A stretch of DNA of 64,000 nucleotides from Streptomyces sp. Edi4. GTDB taxonomy: Bacteria; Actinomycetota; Actinomycetes; Streptomycetales; Streptomycetaceae. The position numbers and the translations under genes were made by a program. Below, piece by piece: positions 19,290 to 27,243 of the stretch. The stretch is from the NCBI RefSeq assembly GCF_040253615.1, contig NZ_JBEJGY010000004.1:4898001-4962000 (forward strand). Reading direction: 5' to 3'. Under the pieces are notes generated by a model. That model was given only the letters and a program-made list of their open reading frames with translations, did not search any database and was not told the origin of the DNA. Each line of letters begins with the position of its first letter. Position 1 is the stretch's first letter.

Positions 19290-19316
19290 CCCCCGGCCCT
19301 GTGCGGGGGCCGGGGG
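19290..19316 (-). terminator. Rho-independent terminator after sensor kinase 1
   Basis: CCCCCGGCCC and GGGCCGGGGG form a 10-bp stem. On the minus strand the stem is followed by GATTTTGCC, a short T run. It lies between the kinase stop and the response regulator start, so the regulator may have its own promoter. Confidence 0.7.
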
Positions 19317-19373
19317 AGTGGGCCGGGCGCGCCGTACCGCGCGGGCGCGAAGGCGGGCGAGGTCAGGGGCGCG

Positions 19374-20705
19374 TCAGGCGCGCCACGGCAGCTCCGCCGT
19401 GATCGTGGTCGGGCCGCCGGGCGGCGAGTCGACGACCAGAATCCCGTCCACGGCGTCCAGCCGTTCCGCCAGACCCGCGAGGCCCGAACCGGCCGACGCG
19501 TCCGCCCCGCCGCGCCCGTTGTCACCGACCTGGAGCATCAGCCGTTCCCCCGCGCGCCACACATCGACGGACGCGCGGCCGGCCCCGCTGTGCTTGCTGA
19601 CGTTCTGGAGCAGTTCGGAGACCGTGTAGTACGCGATGCCCTCGATCGCCGGGACCGGCCGGGCCGGCAGGTCCACCTCGACCATGACCGGGACCGTGCA
19701 GCGGGAGGCCACCGAGGACAGGGCCGCGTCCAGGCCGCGGTCGGTGAGCACCGCCGGGTGGATGCCGCGCGCCAGATCACGCAGCTCCTGAAGGGCGACC
19801 TTGACCTCGCCGTGCGCCTCGTCGACCATCGCGGCCGCGGCCTCGGGGTCCTCGGCCAGCTTCTCCTTGGCCAGGCCCAGGTCCATGGCGAGCGCCACCA
19901 GACGGGCCTGCGCGCCGTCGTGCAAGTCCCGCTCGATGCGCCGCAGGTCGGCCGCCGTGGTGTCCACGACGACCCCCCGGTCCGACTCCAGCTCGCTCAC
20001 CCGCTCCTCGAGGCGCGAAGGGCCGAGCAGCCCGACGACGAGGATCTTGTCCATCGTGGCGAGCGCGCGGACCAGCCACGGCACGACGAGGGTGATCAGC
20101 AGCCCTACCAGCGCGGTCAGGGCGACCGTGGCGGGCGTGTCCAGATACACGTTGTGCTTGTCGCCGCCGTAGACCTGGATGCCGTCGTGGCTGGTGTAAG
20201 TGGGGAAGACCCACTGCCACAGCGGGTACGACAGCAGCGTCCAGCCGACCGTCCACGTGGTCAGGGCGGTGACGAAGGCGAAGATCGCCCAGGGGAAGTG
20301 CAGCACCGAGTAGAGCAGGTGGCGCCAGGAGACCCCGCTCTTGAGCACCCCGCCGACCCAGCCCATGAACCCGGCGCGCGAGCGCACCGGCCCCGGGTCG
20401 GCGATCTCCACCCGCAGCAGCGTCCGCGCCCTGACCCGCTCCATCGCCCCGAAGGCGCGGCAGCCCATCAGGCTCACGGCCATCAAGGGGATGCCGAGGA
20501 AGGTGATGAGCAGGCCCGCGCTCATCGACACCATCACGACCGCCCAGCAGAACAGCACGATGCTGATGGGCAGACTGAGCAGCAGGTAGCCGAATTCCCG
20601 GAACGTGCGCCCCTCGAACGGCGCGCGCAGCACCGGCGGAAGGAGGTGTTGCCGCGGCTCGCGGGAGCGCGCCCCGCCGTACCCGTACTCGCTCTCCATG
20701 GTCAT
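19374..20705 (-). CDS. Sensor histidine kinase 1 (HisKA_3/DesK-like)
   Basis: The 443-residue kinase has an N-terminal sensor-like membrane part (EFGYLLLSLPISIVLFCWAVV, GLLITFLGIPLMAVSL, IFAFVTALTTWTVGW and a helix near residue 205), then a dimerisation helix with phospho-acceptor histidine in ERDLHDGAQARLVALA (about residue 253), and an HATPase_c domain with N-box SELLQNVSKHS and G-box GLAGLAERL. It senses an unknown envelope or membrane signal and phosphorylates a NarL-type regulator. It is closely similar to kinase 2 through the whole kinase core, a tandem duplication. Confidence 0.9.
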   Translation of the reverse strand: MTMESEYGYGGARSREPRQHLLPPVLRAPFEGRTFREFGYLLLSLPISIVLFCWAVVMVSMSAGLLITFLGIPLMAVSLMGCRAFGAMERVRARTLLRVEIADPGPVRSRAGFMGWVGGVLKSGVSWRHLLYSVLHFPWAIFAFVTALTTWTVGWTLLSYPLWQWVFPTYTSHDGIQVYGGDKHNVYLDTPATVALTALVGLLITLVVPWLVRALATMDKILVVGLLGPSRLEERVSELESDRGVVVDTTAADLRRIERDLHDGAQARLVALAMDLGLAKEKLAEDPEAAAAMVDEAHGEVKVALQELRDLARGIHPAVLTDRGLDAALSSVASRCTVPVMVEVDLPARPVPAIEGIAYYTVSELLQNVSKHSGAGRASVDVWRAGERLMLQVGDNGRGGADASAGSGLAGLAERLDAVDGILVVDSPPGGPTTITAELPWRA

Positions 20706-20806
20706 CGGTCCTGTCCGTCCATTCCTCGTGACGCGGCCGCCGTGGTGGCGCCGCCCTCATGAACACCAGCTTCGCGCCGGGCGCGGCCCGGGACCATGCG
20801 GCCGGT

Positions 20807-20843
20807 CACCCTCTTCGGGCGGGGGTTTTCCCTACCCCCGGCC
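20807..20843 (-). promoter_or_regulatory. Shared regulatory element, copy 1 (upstream of kinase 1)
   Basis: CACCCTCTT, four bases, CGGGGG, TTTT, CCCTACCCC lies about 100 bases upstream of kinase 1. The same arrangement occurs upstream of kinase 2. GGGGGTTTTCCC is an inverted repeat, a plausible response-regulator site. Confidence 0.5.
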
Positions 20844-20899
20844 ACCCGGAACTCCCAGGTCCCAGGTCCCCGGCCACCCGGAACTCCCAGGTCCCAGGT
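20836..20899. repeat. 32-bp tandem duplication between the two kinases
   Basis: Two perfect direct copies of a 32-base unit (CCCCGGCCACCCGGAACTCC followed by CAGGTCCCAGGT). It lies in the spacer between the kinase genes and overlaps the end of the shared element. Confidence 0.85.
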
Positions 20900-20957
20900 C
20901 CCCGGACCCCCGGACCCCCTGGCCCCGCCCCCTGGATACGCCCCGGCCGCCGCCGGG

Positions 20958-22181
20958 TCAGTCCTTCGGGCCCCGGTCGCGCCAGGGCAGTTCGGCCGTC
21001 ACGACGGTCGGGCCGCCCTCGGGGGACTCGAGGACCAGCAGCCCGTCCACCGCGTCGAGGCGTTCGGCGAGCCCGGCCATGCCGGTGCCGCCGTCGAGCC
21101 GTGCGCCGCCCACCCCGTCGTCCTCGACCTGGATGAGCAACCGCTCCGCGCTGCGCCACACCTCGACCGACGCGGTGCGCGCCCGGCTGTGCTTGCTGAT
21201 GTTCTGGAGCAGTTCGGAGACCGTGAAATAGGCGATGCCCTCGATGGCGGCGGCGGGGCGCGCCGGCAGGTCGACGGCGACCGTGACCGCGACCGTGCAG
21301 CGGGAGGCGACCGAGGACAGGGCCGCGTCGAGACCCCGGTCGGTGAGCACCGCCGGGTGGATGCCGCGCGCCAGATCACGCAGCTCCCGCAGCGCCAGTT
21401 TCACCTCGCCGTGCGCCTCGTCCACCATCACGGCCGCCGCGTCCGGATCCTCCAGCAGCTTCTCCTTCGCCAGACCGAGCCCCATGGCGAGCGCCACCAG
21501 ACGGGCCTGAGCGCCGTCGTGCAGATCGCGCTCGATGCGGCGCAGATCGGCCGCCGCCGTGTCCACGACCACCCCCCGGTCGGACTCCAGCTCGGCGATC
21601 CTGCGCTCCAGGCTGTCGGACGGCGAGAGCAGGGAGCGCACCATCATCCGGTCGACGTTGGACAGGCCCCGCACCACGAAGCCGAGCACCGGCCACGCGA
21701 GGAAGAGGGAGACCACCGTCACCGTGAAGGTCAGGATCCCCCACGGCAGCCGCACGAACTCGTACAGCACATTGCGCCAGGCCACCGGGTCGCGCAGGCT
21801 GGTCCACAGCCAGGGCAGGAGACCGCCGTGACGTCGTGGACTCGCCGGGATGGGCGTGGACTCCTCGACCCGCACCCCCAGCAGGGCCCGCGCCCTGGCC
21901 CGCTCCGCCTTGCCCAGCTGGCGCGCCCCGAGCAGCCCGGCCGCGAGCAGCGGCAGGCCGATCACGGTGACGGAGAGACCGAGCCCCAGCACGACCACCA
22001 CGACGACATAGGCGAAGCCGAACACTCCGAGCGGCAAGTTGACGAGGAGATGAACGATCTCCTTCCAGGTGTGCCGGTCGTAGGCGAACCGCACCGCTGG
22101 CGGGGTCGCGCTCTGGGCGCCGGCGGTGACGCCTGCGGATGGTGCTGCGTACCGTTGCTGGTCGCGGGGGGTGCTGGTCAT
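20958..22181 (-). CDS. Sensor histidine kinase 2 (HisKA_3/DesK-like)
   Basis: About 407 residues: hydrophobic segments at LLVNLPLGVFGFAYVVVVVVLG and LSVTVIGLPLLAAGLL, another pair near residues 135-165, then the histidine box ERDLHDGAQARLVALAMGL (about residue 220) and an HATPase_c domain (SELLQNISKHS, MAGLAERLDAVDGL). The kinase core matches kinase 1 almost residue for residue, whereas the sensing half differs. The start MTSTPRDQQRY was preferred over a longer frame that would run into the divergent promoter region. It is divergent from nuoA, so its signal may concern the respiratory cluster. Confidence 0.9.
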   Translation of the reverse strand: MTSTPRDQQRYAAPSAGVTAGAQSATPPAVRFAYDRHTWKEIVHLLVNLPLGVFGFAYVVVVVVLGLGLSVTVIGLPLLAAGLLGARQLGKAERARARALLGVRVEESTPIPASPRRHGGLLPWLWTSLRDPVAWRNVLYEFVRLPWGILTFTVTVVSLFLAWPVLGFVVRGLSNVDRMMVRSLLSPSDSLERRIAELESDRGVVVDTAAADLRRIERDLHDGAQARLVALAMGLGLAKEKLLEDPDAAAVMVDEAHGEVKLALRELRDLARGIHPAVLTDRGLDAALSSVASRCTVAVTVAVDLPARPAAAIEGIAYFTVSELLQNISKHSRARTASVEVWRSAERLLIQVEDDGVGGARLDGGTGMAGLAERLDAVDGLLVLESPEGGPTVVTAELPWRDRGPKD

Positions 22182-22227
22182 GGTGCCAAGACTGCCGGGC
22201 GCCGATCCCCGATGCCATGGGGTGCCG

Positions 22228-22261
22228 CACCCTCTTGTACGGGGGAAAACCCCACCCCGGC
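22228..22261 (-). promoter_or_regulatory. Shared regulatory element, copy 2 (between kinase 2 and nuoA)
   Basis: CACCCTCTT, three bases, CGGGGG, AAAA, CCCCACCCC matches the element upstream of kinase 1. It lies 47 bases from the kinase 2 start and about 130 from nuoA, so it could serve either direction. GGGGAAAACCCC suggests a dimeric binding site. Confidence 0.5.
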
Positions 22262-22308
22262 GGGGCCCGGCGCCGGACGTGCCTGCCAAGGGCCCCCTTA
22301 GCAGGGCC

Positions 22309-22314
22309 TAGACT
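22309..22314 (+). promoter_or_regulatory. Possible -10 box of the second nuo operon
   Basis: TAGACT (TANNNT) is followed by an untranslated leader of about 70 bases before nuoA. No good -35 was found at the usual distance, so an activator-dependent promoter is possible. Confidence 0.3.
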
Positions 22315-22390
22315 CCCGTGCGTACACAGCGTCGAACAGGGCGCTACGGGATCATCGAGACCATCGAGGCCAGGGAACGAGGGGCGCGAC

Positions 22391-22798
22391 GTGCCGGAAC
22401 CGATCGTGCGCCAGACGCCGGCGTTGGCTGCCGACTACTTCCACAGCTACTCGGTCGTCGGCCTGCTGGCCGTGGTCGGCGTGCTGTTCGTCGCCGTGGC
22501 CTTCGCGGCCGGGCGGCTGCTGCGGCCCGTCGTGCCGACGCGCGAGAAAATGCTCACGTACGAGTGCGGAGTGGACCCGGTGGGCGAGGGCTGGGCCCAC
22601 ACCCAGGTCCGCTACTACGTCTACGCGTTCCTGTACGTGATCTTCGCCGTCGACTCGATCTTCCTTTTCCCCTGGGCGACCGTCTTCGCGGCGCCCGGCT
22701 TCGGCGCCGCCACCCTGGTCGAGATGTTCATCTTCCTGGGCTTTCTGGCCCTGGGACTGCTCTACGCATGGAAGAAGGGCGTCCTGGAATGGACGTGA
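22391..22798 (+). CDS. nuoA: NADH-quinone oxidoreductase (complex I-type) subunit A
   Basis: The 135-residue membrane subunit has three hydrophobic segments (GLLAVVGVLFVAVAFAAGRLL, YVYAFLYVIFAVDSIFLFPW, LVEMFIFLGFLALGLLYAW). YECGVDP and the acidic residues of VDSIFLFPW are conserved NuoA features lining the quinone/proton region. The GTG start follows GAGGGG. It opens a ten-gene cluster in which nearly every start overlaps the previous stop, so the cluster is one operon. A Streptomyces genome normally also carries a complete nuoA-N set elsewhere, so this is likely the second copy. Confidence 0.93.
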   Translation: MPEPIVRQTPALAADYFHSYSVVGLLAVVGVLFVAVAFAAGRLLRPVVPTREKMLTYECGVDPVGEGWAHTQVRYYVYAFLYVIFAVDSIFLFPWATVFAAPGFGAATLVEMFIFLGFLALGLLYAWKKGVLEWT

Positions 22799-23394
22799 CG
22801 ACTCCCGGGCCCGCCTCGCAGCCCGTTCCGCTGCCCGAGCCGAAGCGACTGGGCGTGCTCTCGCGCCTGGCCCCCGAGCCGATGAAGGTGGTCCTCAACT
22901 GGGGCCGCCGCTACAGCCTGTGGGTCTTCAACTTCGGCCTCGCCTGCTGTGCCATCGAGTTCATCGCCGCCTCGATGGCCCGCCACGACTTCATCCGGCT
23001 CGGCGTGATCCCCTTCGCGCCGGGGCCGCGCCAGGCCGACCTCATGATCGTCTCCGGCACGGTCACGGACAAGATGGCGCCCGCGGTCAAGCGTCTCTAC
23101 GAGCAGATGCCCGAGCCCAAGTACGTCATCTCCTTCGGCGCCTGCTCCAACTGCGGTGGCCCGTACTGGGATTCGTACTCGGTGACCAAGGGCGTGGACC
23201 AGATCATCCCGGTCGACGTCTACGTGCCCGGCTGCCCGCCCAGGCCCGAGGCGCTGCTCCAGGGCATCCTCAAGCTCCAGGAGAAGATCGCCCGCGAATC
23301 GCTCGGCGAGCGGTACGCCGACGCGGCCACCCCGGCCCAGCTGACCAGCGGGCTCGTGGCCGCGCCGCCCGTGCCCGGGGAGGGGCGGGCGTGA
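22789..23394 (+). CDS. nuoB: Complex I-type subunit B (N2 iron-sulphur subunit)
   Basis: The 201-residue NuoB carries the full set of ligands for the terminal [4Fe-4S] cluster N2: the adjacent cysteines in LACCAIEF (about residue 45), one in GACSNCGG and one in VPGCPPRPEALL. Normally this cluster passes electrons to quinone bound at the NuoB-NuoD interface. The ATG sits ten bases inside the end of nuoA. The intact ligands imply a functional electron-transfer subunit even though nuoD is missing from the cluster. The C-terminal about 25 residues are Ala/Pro-rich. Confidence 0.93.
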   Translation: MDVTTPGPASQPVPLPEPKRLGVLSRLAPEPMKVVLNWGRRYSLWVFNFGLACCAIEFIAASMARHDFIRLGVIPFAPGPRQADLMIVSGTVTDKMAPAVKRLYEQMPEPKYVISFGACSNCGGPYWDSYSVTKGVDQIIPVDVYVPGCPPRPEALLQGILKLQEKIARESLGERYADAATPAQLTSGLVAAPPVPGEGRA

Positions 23395-24605
23395 ACGCGT
23401 ACGACACCCTGCCCGACGGCGTCGCCGAGATCTTCGGGGCCGGGGCCACGGCGGCGCGGGCGTATGACCTGCTCACCGTGGACGTGCCGGCCGACTCCTG
23501 GATCGCCGCCCTCGAAACCGCCCGCGACCAGCTGGGCTGCACCTACTTCGACTGGCTGAGCGCGGTCGACGAGCCCGGCACCGGCTTCCAGGTCTGCGCG
23601 CATGTCGTCGCCCTGGCCGACGGCGCGGTCCGCCGGCTGCTCCTGCGCACGACCGTTCCGCACGCCGCCGCCGTACTGCCGTCCGCCGTCGATGTGTACG
23701 CGGGCGCGGCCTGGCACGAGCGCGAGACCCACGAGATGTTCGGCGTGGACTTCACCGGCCACCCGCACCTGGTGCCGCTGCTCCTGCCGGAGAACTTCGA
23801 GGGCCACCCGCTGCGCAAGGACTTCGTGCTCGCGGCCCGGGTCGCGAAGGCGTGGCCGGGTGCGAAGGAGCCGGGGGAGCCGGCGGCGGGGGCGCAGGGC
23901 CCCAAGCGCCGCCAGATGCTTCCGCCCGGCGTCCCCGACCCCAACGAGTGGGGCCCCCTGAAGGGCCAGCTCCCCCCGGCCCCGGCCCGCCCGGCCCGCC
24001 CCGCTCGTGCGGCGGGGGAGCGTCCGGCCCGCGCGGCGGGGGAGCGTCCGGTGCGGCGCGCGCGCAGCGTGTCGGAGGGCTCGGCGTCCCAGGCGCCGGG
24101 CACGGAGACGGCGCCGGGTACTCAGGCGACCCCGGGTACTCCTGCGGCCCCGGGTGCGCCGGTGACTCCGGGTACGGCTGCGACTCCGGCGGCGCCCTCG
24201 GGCTCCGACGCCCCGGCCGTACGTCCGCGCCGCAACCGGAGCGCGAGCGAGGGGTCCGCCTCGCAGGCGGCTCCCGACGCGGCAGCCCGGGAAGCCGGCG
24301 CGAACGTCGAGGCCGAGCCCGCCGCGCCGGCCAGGACGCGCGGTTCGGACGCCCCCTGGCACAACCCGAAACCGGCCTTCGACGAGACGGACCCGGGCCC
24401 GGCGGGCGAACCCCGCCCCCGACCCGCACCGGAGCCCGCGCCGGAGTCCGCACCGGAGTCCGCACCGGAGTCCGCGCCCGAACCGTCCGGCCCCGCCGAA
24501 CCCGAACCGTCCGGCCCCGCCGAACCCGACGCCGAGCCTGACTCCCACAAACGATCCGACCCCGCCGAACCAACCGACCCCGCCGGAGGCGACCCGCGTG
24601 AATGA
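23391..24605 (+). CDS. nuoC: Complex I-type subunit C with long disordered C-terminal extension
   Basis: Residues 1 to about 165 form the NuoC (30 kDa) domain, with the family signature HERETHEMFGVDFTGHPHLVPLLLPENFEGHPLRKDF. From about residue 165 to 404 it is a low-complexity Pro/Ala/Glu/Ser-rich tail with short internal repeats (PARAAGER twice, SVSEGSASQ/SASEGSASQ, PESA and EPSGPAEP repeats), unlike any NuoD sequence. Ordinary NuoC proteins end soon after the signature. The GTG overlaps the nuoB stop as GTGA, and its own stop overlaps the nuoH start by eight bases. In a standard operon nuoD would follow here; it does not. Confidence 0.9.
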   Translation: MNAYDTLPDGVAEIFGAGATAARAYDLLTVDVPADSWIAALETARDQLGCTYFDWLSAVDEPGTGFQVCAHVVALADGAVRRLLLRTTVPHAAAVLPSAVDVYAGAAWHERETHEMFGVDFTGHPHLVPLLLPENFEGHPLRKDFVLAARVAKAWPGAKEPGEPAAGAQGPKRRQMLPPGVPDPNEWGPLKGQLPPAPARPARPARAAGERPARAAGERPVRRARSVSEGSASQAPGTETAPGTQATPGTPAAPGAPVTPGTAATPAAPSGSDAPAVRPRRNRSASEGSASQAAPDAAAREAGANVEAEPAAPARTRGSDAPWHNPKPAFDETDPGPAGEPRPRPAPEPAPESAPESAPESAPEPSGPAEPEPSGPAEPDAEPDSHKRSDPAEPTDPAGGDPRE

Positions 24606-25566
24606 CGCACTCGACGTCGCCCTCCGGATCGTCGTCGTCTTCGTCGTCTTCCTCGTCCTCCCGCTGGTCGTCGGGCAGGCCGAGCACAAGGCGATGGCGC
24701 ACATGCAGGGCCGGCTCGGCCCCATGTACGCGGGCGGCTTCCACGGCTGGGCCCAACTCGTCGCCGACGGCGTGAAGTTCGCGCAGAAGGAGGACATCGT
24801 CCCGGCCGCGGCCGACCGGCGGATCTTCCAGCTCGCGCCCGCCGTCGCGCTGCTGCCCTACCTCCTCGTCCTCGTCGCCGTCCCCATCGGCCCGAGCCAG
24901 GGCGCGGTCGGCCAGGCCGTCGACGCGGGCATCTTCTTCGTGCTCGCCGTGATGGGCGTGGGCGTACTCGGCTCGCTCATGGCGGGCTGGGCATCGGCCA
25001 ACAAGTTCTCCCTGCTGGGCGGGTTGCGCACCGCCGCACAGCTCCTCGCGTACGAGCTGCCGATGCTGCTCGCCGCCGCCTCCGTGGCGATGGCGGCCGG
25101 CACGGTCTCGCTGCCCGGCATCCTCAATGCCTTCCACTGGTGGTGGCTGCCCTGGCAGATCGTCGGCGCGCTCGTCTTCTTCGTCGCAGGTCTCGCCGAA
25201 CTCCAGCGCCCGCCGTTCGACATGCCCGTCGCCGACTCCGAGATCATCTTCGGCGCGTACACCGAGTACACCGGCCTGCGCTTCGCGCTGTTCCTGCTCG
25301 CCGAGTACGCGGGCATCGTCGTCCTGTGCGGCCTGACCACCGTCCTGTTCCTGGGCGGCTGGCACGGCCCGGGCGGCGCCGACGGCCTGGGCTGGGTATG
25401 GACCCTGCTCAAGACGGCCGTACTCGCCTTCGTCGTCATCTGGCTCCGGGTCAGCTATCCGCGCCTGCGCGAGGACCAGCTGCAAAAGCTCGCCTGGACC
25501 ACGCTCATTCCGCTCGCGCTCGCCCAGATCGCGCTCACCGGCATCGTGAAGGTGGCGATCAGCTAA
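24598..25566 (+). CDS. nuoH: Complex I-type subunit H
   Basis: The 322-residue membrane subunit has about eight hydrophobic segments and the NuoH features AEHKAMAHMQGRLGPMY near residue 28 (family ERKxxAxxQxRxGP; the arginine is replaced by histidine), ADGVKFAQKED and the first-loop acidic residues of EYTGLRFALFLLAEYAG. NuoH bridges the quinone site and the proton channels. The GTG start lies inside the end of nuoC. The stop TAA overlaps the next ATG by one base. No truncation is visible. Confidence 0.92.
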   Translation: MNDALDVALRIVVVFVVFLVLPLVVGQAEHKAMAHMQGRLGPMYAGGFHGWAQLVADGVKFAQKEDIVPAAADRRIFQLAPAVALLPYLLVLVAVPIGPSQGAVGQAVDAGIFFVLAVMGVGVLGSLMAGWASANKFSLLGGLRTAAQLLAYELPMLLAAASVAMAAGTVSLPGILNAFHWWWLPWQIVGALVFFVAGLAELQRPPFDMPVADSEIIFGAYTEYTGLRFALFLLAEYAGIVVLCGLTTVLFLGGWHGPGGADGLGWVWTLLKTAVLAFVVIWLRVSYPRLREDQLQKLAWTTLIPLALAQIALTGIVKVAIS

Positions 25567-26240
25567 TGGCTGTCCCCGGTTCCGGCCTCGCCAAGGGCCT
25601 CGCTGTCACGCTGCGCACGATGACGAAGAAGACCGTCACCGCGCAGTACCCCGACGTCCAGCCCGAACTCCCGCCCCGCAGCCGGGGCGTGATCGGCCTG
25701 TTCGAGGAGAATTGCACGGTGTGCATGCTGTGCGCCCGCGAGTGCCCCGACTGGTGCATCTACATCGACTCCCACAAGGAGACGGTCCCGGCGGCGGTCG
25801 AAGGCGGCCGCGAACGCAGCCGCAACGTCCTCGACCGGTTCGCGATCGACTTCTCGCTCTGCATGTACTGCGGCATCTGCATCGAGGTGTGTCCCTTCGA
25901 CGCGCTCTTCTGGTCGCCGGAGTTCGAGTACGCCGAGACGGACATCCACGAACTCACCCATGAGCGCGACAAGCTGCGTGACTGGATGTGGACGGTCCCG
26001 GCCCCGCCCGCGCTCGACCCCGGCGCGGAGGAGCCCAAGGAGGTCGCCGCCGCCCGCAAGGCCGCCGACAAGCTGGCCGCCGCGCAGGCCGTGGAAGCCG
26101 CGCAGGCCGCTGATGCCGCGCAGGCCGCTGATGCCGCGCAGGCCGCCGATGGCGCCCAGGCCGAGACCCGCTCCACCCCGGATGCCACCCCCGGCCCCGG
26201 CTCCGGCCCCGACTCCGCCCCCGAGGGAGGGCAGGCATGA
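25566..26240 (+). CDS. nuoI: Complex I-type subunit I (two [4Fe-4S] ferredoxin-like subunit)
   Basis: The 224-residue protein contains two classical motifs, CTVCMLCARECP (near residue 56) and CMYCGICIEVCP (near residue 99), ligating clusters N6a and N6b. In complex I this subunit receives electrons and passes them to NuoB. Without NuoEFG, it is the likely docking point for an alternative donor such as reduced ferredoxin. After about residue 145 the chain becomes an Ala-rich charged tail with repeats of AQAAD and a Pro/Gly end, absent from typical NuoI. TAATG overlap couples it to nuoH. Confidence 0.92.
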   Translation: MAVPGSGLAKGLAVTLRTMTKKTVTAQYPDVQPELPPRSRGVIGLFEENCTVCMLCARECPDWCIYIDSHKETVPAAVEGGRERSRNVLDRFAIDFSLCMYCGICIEVCPFDALFWSPEFEYAETDIHELTHERDKLRDWMWTVPAPPALDPGAEEPKEVAAARKAADKLAAAQAVEAAQAADAAQAADAAQAADGAQAETRSTPDATPGPGSGPDSAPEGGQA

Positions 26241-26875
26241 GCGCCGTTCTCGCCCAGGCGGCCCTCACCGCGCCGCACGGCTTCCTGTCGCCGACCGGCG
26301 TGGAGATCGCCTTCGTCCTCGTCGGCGTCGCCACCCTCGCCGCGGCCGTCCTGACCGTCACGACCCAGCAGCTCGTGCACGCGGCGCTGTGGCTGGTCGT
26401 GGCGCTCGGCGGACTCGCCGTCGAATACCTCCTGCTCACCGCCGAGTTCATCGCCTGGGTGCAGGTCCTCATCTACGTCGGTTCGATCGTGGTGCTCCTT
26501 CTGTTCGGGCTGATGCTCACGCGGGCGCCCATCGGCCGTTCCCCGGACGCCGACTCCGGCAACCGCTGGGCCGCGCTCACGGTGGCCGTGGCCGCCGCCG
26601 GCGCCCTGGTCTGGGTCGTCGTGGACGCCTTCCGCACGAGCTGGATCGACCTGGACGGCGCGGCCCAGGGCTCCACCAAGGTGACCGGAGAGATCCTGTT
26701 CCGGCACTGGGTGCTGCCCTTCGAAGCGCTGTCCGTCCTGCTCCTCGCGGCCCTGGTCGGCGCGATCGTGCTCTCCCGCAGGAGCGGCCCGGGGGACGCC
26801 ACGGCCTCACTCGCCGACGACGCTTTCGGCGCGGCCCCCGGCCCCGCCGCCCCCCGTGAGACGGAGACGCGCTGA
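26237..26875 (+). CDS. nuoJ: Complex I-type subunit J
   Basis: The 212-residue membrane subunit has about five hydrophobic segments, including VEIAFVLVGVATLAAAVLTVTTQQLVHAALWLV in family position and EFIAWVQVLIYVGSIVVLLLFGLML, a hallmark of NuoJ. It is part of the proton-translocating arm. It overlaps nuoI by four bases (ATGA) and nuoK by one. A short hydrophilic C-terminal tail follows the last helix. Confidence 0.92.
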   Translation: MSAVLAQAALTAPHGFLSPTGVEIAFVLVGVATLAAAVLTVTTQQLVHAALWLVVALGGLAVEYLLLTAEFIAWVQVLIYVGSIVVLLLFGLMLTRAPIGRSPDADSGNRWAALTVAVAAAGALVWVVVDAFRTSWIDLDGAAQGSTKVTGEILFRHWVLPFEALSVLLLAALVGAIVLSRRSGPGDATASLADDAFGAAPGPAAPRETETR

Positions 26876-27243
26876 TGCACCTCGCCTATCCCGCCGTGCT
26901 CGCCGTCCTCCTGTTCTGCGTCGGCCTCTACGGTGTGCTCGCGCGGCGCAACGCGATCCTGGTCCTGATGTCCGTCGAGCTGATGCTCAACGCCGTCAAC
27001 CTCAACCTCGTCGCCTTCGACGTCTGGCTGCGTGACAGCCTGCACGCGGGCCAGGCGCTCACCCTGTTCACCATCGCCATCGCCGCCGCCGAGATCGGCA
27101 TCGGTCTGGCGATCGTGCTCGCGGTGTACCGCAACCGAGGCACCGCCGACATCGACAAGCTCCGCGACACCGCCGAAGGCCACGGCCCGGCGGACCCCGA
27201 AGACCCCGCCGCCCCGGCGCAGAAGGCTGAGGCCGCCGCGTGA
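26875..27243 (+). CDS. nuoK: Complex I-type subunit K
   Basis: The 122-residue protein has three hydrophobic helices and the conserved glutamates of LMSVELMLNAVNLNLVAF and FTIAIAAAEIGIGLAIVLAVYR, essential in the proton path of NuoK. It is related to MrpC antiporter subunits. It has an additional hydrophilic tail after residue about 98. Its start and stop overlap the neighbouring genes, consistent with tight stoichiometric translation. Confidence 0.93.
   Translation: MHLAYPAVLAVLLFCVGLYGVLARRNAILVLMSVELMLNAVNLNLVAFDVWLRDSLHAGQALTLFTIAIAAAEIGIGLAIVLAVYRNRGTADIDKLRDTAEGHGPADPEDPAAPAQKAEAAA

Noticed and set aside
23885..24605. NuoC tail as a hidden nuoD fusion
   Set aside because: No NuoD motif in the tail; composition is low complexity throughout, in all frames.
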